DNA of 64,000 nucleotides from Diaphorobacter sp. HDW4B (GTDB lineage: Bacteria > Pseudomonadota > Gammaproteobacteria > Burkholderiales > Burkholderiaceae_C): the NCBI RefSeq assembly GCF_011305535.1, contig NZ_CP049905.1:5082001-5146000 (forward strand), read 5' to 3'. Shown piece after piece: positions 59,785 to 64,000 of the stretch (the first letter of the stretch is position 1; the number at the start of each line of letters is the position of its first letter). The notes below the pieces were generated by a model. It worked only from the letters and a program-made list of their open reading frames with translations. It searched no databases and had not been told where the DNA came from. The position numbers and the translations under genes were made by a program.

Positions 59785-60072
59785 AGAGTGGAATCACCTA
59801 CACGCTGTGGGACAACACGCTTTCAGAGGAGATATTTCTTGTTTGACACACAAACACATTGCAAACTTTTGTTATTAAACGACACGATCCGATAAATTTT
59901 CTTCGTGGAGAACCCGATAAACACGCATGGGGTTGGTAGAAAATTGATGCGAATCAAGTGTCGCACCCTTGGATTACGTGGAATTGACAGCGAGGATCCA
60001 CTCACATGGACGCACGAAATCCCGCCGCGATGCGGGCGAGCCGTCAGCAGCCGGTGGGGAAGCGCAATGAAC
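59785..60072. other. Intergenic stretch, no gene seen
   Basis: About 290 bases upstream of phaZ and downstream of the RelA-like gene. It is AT-richer than its neighbours (GATATTTCTTGTTTGAC, TTTTGTTATTAAAC). I find no gene, no tRNA and no strong terminator; it probably holds regulatory DNA. Confidence 0.5.
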
Positions 60073-61164
60073 TCAGAGGTTCTGCACGGGCACGTTCATC
60101 AGCAGCCAGGCTTCGAAAGCCTCGCGTGAGCTGTTGCGCAGCGCGCGGCGGAAGACGGTCTTGTCCCCCAGATACAGGCAGTGCCGGATCACGGTGTAGG
60201 GATTGAAACTGGCGCCGGGGTTCTGTTCGTCGAAGAACTGCTTGTAGCGCTTGACCACGGCGATGTTTTCACGCATCAGCGCGTTGAAGCGCGAGCGGGT
60301 GATGCTGGGTACCCAAGCGCGCACGTCGTCCACGAACATGTCGACCTTGTGCGGGTCGAACTCGAAATCCTTGAAGAAATGCTGGGCGATCTTGAGAAAC
60401 GTGAAAGCGTTGAGCTCGCTGCCCATGGTGACCAACTGCGGCGCGATGTCGCCCTCGTCCGAATCGTCCAGATTGGCGGTTTCGTCCACGGCGCGCAGCA
60501 GTTCGGCGTCGGTCGCATCACGAATCTGGCGGAATTCGCGGTCGGCCAGCTCGAACAGCGCCGAAAGCACATTGATGCGGCGCTTGAGTTCGGCAGGAAT
60601 CGACTTCTTGTACTTGATCTTGTGATCCAGCACGCTCCAGGAATCCTGAATGATGGTGCGCACCTGCAGCTCGAACGGAATATGCGCGTAGGCCGCGTTC
60701 TCGGGCAGGGCGGCCTGCTCGGCGTTGAGGCGCAGGTCCAAGTGCAGCCCCTTGTAGCCGAACGAGGCCTCCGTGCTTTCCACGGCGCTGACCTTGTCGG
60801 TCACGTCGATCACATCGAAAAAATGGCGAACGATCTCGGCGACCTTTTCCAGTTCGTCTTCATACAGGCAGACCACGCGCAGGCCGATCAGATCGGTGAT
60901 GTAGTCCTGGATGTCATAGTCGAGCCCGGCTTCCTCCAGCGTGACGCGGTACTTGCGCGAGAACTTGCGCAGGCATTCCTCACGGTCCTTGACGCGGCCC
61001 TCGACCTTGGAGATTTCAATGCCCTCGACCTTGGAGAGCACCGATTGCAGCAGCGCCATGTAGAACGCGCAGGCATGCTCCAGCACAGGCAGCTCCTGTG
61101 CGTAGTATTGGCGGAACGCGTGTTCCTCCGCTGGCAGATCGTTTTTGGGAAGGTTGGAAGCCAT
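60073..61164 (-). CDS. RelA/SpoT-type (p)ppGpp synthetase, single domain
   Basis: A 363-residue protein with only the synthetase domain (about residues 40-210): GRVKDREECLRKFSRKYR, DLIGLRVVCLYEDEL, FGYKGLHLDLRL, and FELQVRTIIQDSWSVLDHKIKYKK with the catalytic Glu and conserved Arg-Thr. No HD hydrolase, TGS or ACT domain, so it resembles the small alarmone synthetases. A C-terminal helical extension of about 150 residues (KIAQHFFKDFEFDPHKVDMF...RHCLYLGDKTVFRRALRNSSREAF) is unlike RelP/RelQ and of unknown role. The product should be pppGpp/ppGpp. Confidence 0.85.
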   Translation of the reverse strand: MASNLPKNDLPAEEHAFRQYYAQELPVLEHACAFYMALLQSVLSKVEGIEISKVEGRVKDREECLRKFSRKYRVTLEEAGLDYDIQDYITDLIGLRVVCLYEDELEKVAEIVRHFFDVIDVTDKVSAVESTEASFGYKGLHLDLRLNAEQAALPENAAYAHIPFELQVRTIIQDSWSVLDHKIKYKKSIPAELKRRINVLSALFELADREFRQIRDATDAELLRAVDETANLDDSDEGDIAPQLVTMGSELNAFTFLKIAQHFFKDFEFDPHKVDMFVDDVRAWVPSITRSRFNALMRENIAVVKRYKQFFDEQNPGASFNPYTVIRHCLYLGDKTVFRRALRNSSREAFEAWLLMNVPVQNL

Positions 61165-61339
61165 GCGCAGTACATCCAGAAAATCAGGCGTGCCGCGAGC
61201 GATGCTTCAGCGGTTTGCCGGTGCTGGGATGCTATTCCAAACCACACACCCGCCCGCCAATTGCCTGTAGGAGAAAGCCTCTATTGAAAGGCATGATGCG
61301 CTTGAGCTAGCGATAAATCAATCGCCGCTCAAATTTGAC

Positions 61340-62386
61340 TTACTGGCCTTGAACTTCGGCCCACTCAGCCTGCGCAGCCGCCGCTGCGGGCTTGGTGCGC
61401 GCAATCTGCATCACCTCACGCGCAGGCAGATGCTTCAGGCGATGGTCGCTCCACACCTGACGCCAGCGCCGCGCACCCGGCAGACCGTTGCGCAGACCCA
61501 GCATATGGCGGGCGATCGAATACCAATGCGTGCCGTACTTGGCCGCTTCGTACTCCATGTAATCCACCATGCGCTCCTCGACCAGTTCGCGCGTCAGATC
61601 GTTCGGCGCATCGCCGTAGAACAGCTCGTCCCAGCGCGCCAGCCACCACGGGTTGTGATAAGCCTCGCGGCCGACCATCACGCCGTCCACCACGTCGAGT
61701 TGCTCCAGCACGGAGGCATCCGCGACGAAACCACCGTTGATGGCAATCGTCAGATGCGGAAAATCCTTCTTCAACTGCGCCACCACGTCATAACGCAGCG
61801 GAGGAATCTCGCGGTTTTCCTTGGGCGACAGGCCCTTGAGCCAGGCATTGCGCGCATGGGCGATGAACACCGTACAACCCGCATCCGCCACCTGGCCCAC
61901 GAAGTCGCGCACAAAGCCGTATTCCTCGACCTTGTCGATGCCAATGCGGTGCTTGACCGTCACCGGCACGGACACCGTGTCCACCATGGCCTTCACGCAA
62001 TCGGCCACCAGTTGCGGCTCGTTCATCAGGCAGGCGCCAAACGCGCCACGCTGCACGCGCTCGCTGGGGCAGCCGCAGTTCAGATTGATCTCGTCATAAC
62101 CCCATTGCTCGCCCAGCTTGGCACTGTGCGCCAGATCGGCAGGCTCGCTGCCGCCCAACTGCAGCGCGACGGGATGCTCGGCCTCACCAAAACGCAGATG
62201 ACGCTCCACATCACCATGCACCAGAGCGCCGGTCGTCACCATCTCGGTATAGAGCAAGGTATGGCGGCTCAGCAGGCGGTGTAGATGACGACAATGGCGG
62301 TCGGTCCAGTCCATCATGGGTGCGACCGACATGCGCCAAGGGCTGAAAGATGCTGGGTTCGACGGAGTGTTTTTTTCAGTGTTCAT
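61340..62386 (-). CDS. dusA: tRNA-dihydrouridine synthase A
   Basis: Reduces U20/U20a in the tRNA D-loop, FMN- and NADPH-dependent. The 348-residue protein shows SVAPMMDWTDRHCRHLHRLLS, EINLNCGCPSERVQRGAFGACLM with the catalytic Cys, VTVKHRIGID, and VDGVMVGREAYHNPW, all DusA signatures. The ATG at 62386 is chosen because the family starts close to SVAPMMDWTD; an extended frame to 62605 is unlikely. Confidence 0.95.
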   Translation of the reverse strand: MNTEKNTPSNPASFSPWRMSVAPMMDWTDRHCRHLHRLLSRHTLLYTEMVTTGALVHGDVERHLRFGEAEHPVALQLGGSEPADLAHSAKLGEQWGYDEINLNCGCPSERVQRGAFGACLMNEPQLVADCVKAMVDTVSVPVTVKHRIGIDKVEEYGFVRDFVGQVADAGCTVFIAHARNAWLKGLSPKENREIPPLRYDVVAQLKKDFPHLTIAINGGFVADASVLEQLDVVDGVMVGREAYHNPWWLARWDELFYGDAPNDLTRELVEERMVDYMEYEAAKYGTHWYSIARHMLGLRNGLPGARRWRQVWSDHRLKHLPAREVMQIARTKPAAAAAQAEWAEVQGQ

Positions 62387-62574
62387 GCTGGATTGGAGTG
62401 CTGTTTGCAGCACTGGCTGCCTCCCGATCAACGCCGAAAGCACCCGGATTCGTGCTTCCTCCGGGTCCGTTTGCCTCTGGGAGAAGGGCGATATTGTGCA
62501 CTCTGGACGCTTGCGCTTGCTGGAGCAAGGCTTTGCTCGCGTCCATGCGTGTTTGTAAAACTCTTTATCAATTT

Positions 62575-62590
62575 CCCTACCTTGGTAGGG
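62575..62590. repeat. Palindrome between dusA and the metallopeptidase gene
   Basis: CCCTACC-TT-GGTAGGG forms a 7-bp perfect inverted repeat in the 324-base divergent gap (62387-62710). A second hairpin GAGCAA-GGCT-TTGCTC lies at 62523-62538. They are plausible operator sites; I find no gene in the rest of the gap. Confidence 0.5.
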
Positions 62591-62710
62591 TTTGAATAAT
62601 GTCAACGACTTGTTAACTTTCCTGTGTCGTCAACGGGCCGACTGATGCGTCGTGAATTCCTCACGGACAGAGGTGGAGCGTTGAGGCGGCATCACACAGG
62701 GGGATTCAAG

Positions 62711-64000
62711 ATGTTGAAGCGGCGCAGTGCGTGGACGGGCCAGTGGTTTTGGCTTTTGATGGCTTTATGTCTAGGCCTTGGTTTGAGTCTGGGGAGCAAC
62801 GAGGCCCATGCGACGTTGCCGGTGCAGAAATTGCCTGGTGCCGTTGTTCGGGATGTACTGGAGCAACCGGGCGTTCTTGAGGCGCAGTTCGAGCTGCCGT
62901 TGCATCTGGTGCACCTTTCGGGCAGCACCGAGGGTAGCGTGACGTTCGAAGTGCTGACCTCCAGCATGGACGATCTGCAGGGTCTGCGCCTCGATCCCCG
63001 GACCTTTTCCACACGGGACGCGGAGCATGAGTTGCGCGCGCGCCCGCAATTCAGCCGCGAAGGCATGTACCGAGTCAGGGCAGATTTTCAGGCCAACAGT
63101 TTCAGGACTTCGCTGTACTTCTGGATTCTCTTGAAAGACGGCCGGGTTTACTACAGCAGCGATGCCGGCAACATCGTGAGCAGCATGGCGGCATATCGAC
63201 TGCGTGCCGACACCAAGCTTCAGGCCTTGAAAAGCAAGGCTGCCGCTACCGAAACCAGGCTCAAGGCCAGCAGGCCATCCGGCGAAGAGTCTGGGCCGCG
63301 TGCGATGGAACAACTGCTTTCCGCCGAAGACCTGAAACAGTACCAACAGATCTGGAAAACCGAAACGGATCAGATCATTGACGAGATTCCGCGCGCAAGC
63401 ACGCCAACCAAGGTGCTGCGCAAAGCTGCGAAAGTGGCCAAGGACGAGCAAGTGACGATCAGCATCCGCTGGTCGAAGGACGCAAGCTATACGCAGTTTT
63501 TGCCGCTGGAAGGTGCCAGGGTGCTCGTCGCCAATCTGGCCGACGTGACGGATTCGTCCCCCTATACACAAGGAGTGTTTGCAAGCGGGCAACTCGATGC
63601 GAACGGTCAGTTCAAGTTCACGGCTCCGGTCGACAACCTGCAGTACAGAGTCTGGATCGTGGGCGAGCATTCCACCTTCGTTGTGAAAGTGGGCAACGGC
63701 GTAACGTCGACGAATGCGACCCTCATGGTGGGATTCGACCAGCGCACGGATCTGGATATCACTCCGACCGACTACTCGTCGGGATATGCGCAGTCGTGGT
63801 CGGTATTTCAGGCGATCTATGAATTGGCGACGCGTGGAACAACGGCAGTCGGTGCGGGCAACGTGCCTGTGCTGACCGAGGTGCGGACGAATGTGACCAT
63901 GGATAGCAATGGCGCGTTTTACGATCCAAACACAAAAGCCATCGCGGTTGACTCGGTTCAATCCTTTATGTGGGATGTGCTTGCCCATGAATATGCCCAC
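62711..64000 (+). CDS. Secreted zinc metallopeptidase, cut by the window end
   Basis: An open frame of 430 codons runs without a stop to the last base of the window. It has an AGGGGG ribosome site eight bases before the ATG and a signal peptide (SAWTGQWFWLLMALCLGLGLSLGSNEAHA). The central part has no clear family assignment. The last five residues are HEYAH, an HExxH zinc-protease motif (residues 426-430), preceded by SFMWDVLA. The C-terminal catalytic part, including the third zinc ligand, lies beyond the window. Peptidase family not determined. Confidence 0.8.
   Translation, partial: MLKRRSAWTGQWFWLLMALCLGLGLSLGSNEAHATLPVQKLPGAVVRDVLEQPGVLEAQFELPLHLVHLSGSTEGSVTFEVLTSSMDDLQGLRLDPRTFSTRDAEHELRARPQFSREGMYRVRADFQANSFRTSLYFWILLKDGRVYYSSDAGNIVSSMAAYRLRADTKLQALKSKAAATETRLKASRPSGEESGPRAMEQLLSAEDLKQYQQIWKTETDQIIDEIPRASTPTKVLRKAAKVAKDEQVTISIRWSKDASYTQFLPLEGARVLVANLADVTDSSPYTQGVFASGQLDANGQFKFTAPVDNLQYRVWIVGEHSTFVVKVGNGVTSTNATLMVGFDQRTDLDITPTDYSSGYAQSWSVFQAIYELATRGTTAVGAGNVPVLTEVRTNVTMDSNGAFYDPNTKAIAVDSVQSFMWDVLAHEYAH

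Noticed and set aside
62771-64000. 409-codon minus-strand frame at the window end
   Set aside because: It lies opposite the signal-peptide metallopeptidase gene, which has an RBS and the HEYAH motif; the minus frame shows neither.

Overview
The window is a 64 kb piece of a GC-rich (by eye about 60 % or more) betaproteobacterial chromosome, most probably Comamonadaceae (Comamonas/Delftia/Acidovorax relatives). I base this on gene order and protein flavour: smc-zipA-ligA in a row, a phaC-phaA-phaB polyhydroxyalkanoate operon, a dapC-dapD-pilU-dapE-prmB block, and an adjacent aat-bpt pair. No tRNA, rRNA, IS element, prophage or CRISPR array was seen. Most of the window is ordinary core chromosome, so the less expected items are small: micro-genes, operators and edge genes.

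Layout. 0.3-10 kb: a small membrane protein, then on the minus strand a gluQ-trmB-diguanylate cyclase run, an FAD amine-oxidase-like enzyme, a LysR regulator divergent from a pirin, a secreted TAP-type hydrolase lipoprotein, and the N-end-rule pair aat/bpt joined by a GTGA overlap. 10-20 kb: small proteins (PepSY, YggL/DUF469, SRPBCC, phasin-like), an alpha/beta hydrolase, and a valine-catabolism-like minus-strand cluster (mmsA, LprI-like, acyl-CoA dehydrogenase, TfoX-like, DUF488, mmsB, methyltransferase, molybdopterin-fold protein) with a divergent LysR gene and a clear palindromic operator between them. 20-30 kb: amino-acid permease, a mazEF-type toxin-antitoxin pair, an MFS exporter, an ABC exporter, and a large CHASE-PAS-PAS-GGDEF-EAL protein. 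30-43.5 kb: ynfA, smc, zipA, ligA, class A PBP, Nudix hydrolase, FAH-family hydrolase divergent from a zeta-GST isomerase, pgeF, and a small membrane protein.

43.9-48 kb is the phaC-phaA-phaB operon, closed by a strong terminator. Just beyond it on the opposite strand lie two near-identical 24-codon genes with strong ribosome binding sites. All four nucleotide differences within their last 20 codons are synonymous. 49-64 kb: an ABC-F ATPase, a ferritin-like protein, prmB/dapE/pilU/dapD/dapC, an RnfB-type ferredoxin, the intracellular PHA depolymerase phaZ with a promoter overlapped by a PhaR-like palindrome, a single-domain RelA/SpoT-type synthetase, dusA, and a secreted metallopeptidase cut by the window end exactly at its HEYAH zinc motif.

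Functional threads: PHA carbon storage (phaC, phaA, phaB, phaZ and a possible phasin), nucleotide second messengers (two c-di-GMP proteins and one (p)ppGpp synthetase), lysine/diaminopimelate biosynthesis (dapC, dapD, dapE), branched-chain amino-acid and aromatic-ring-derived acid catabolism, and envelope/division functions (zipA, PBP1, pgeF).
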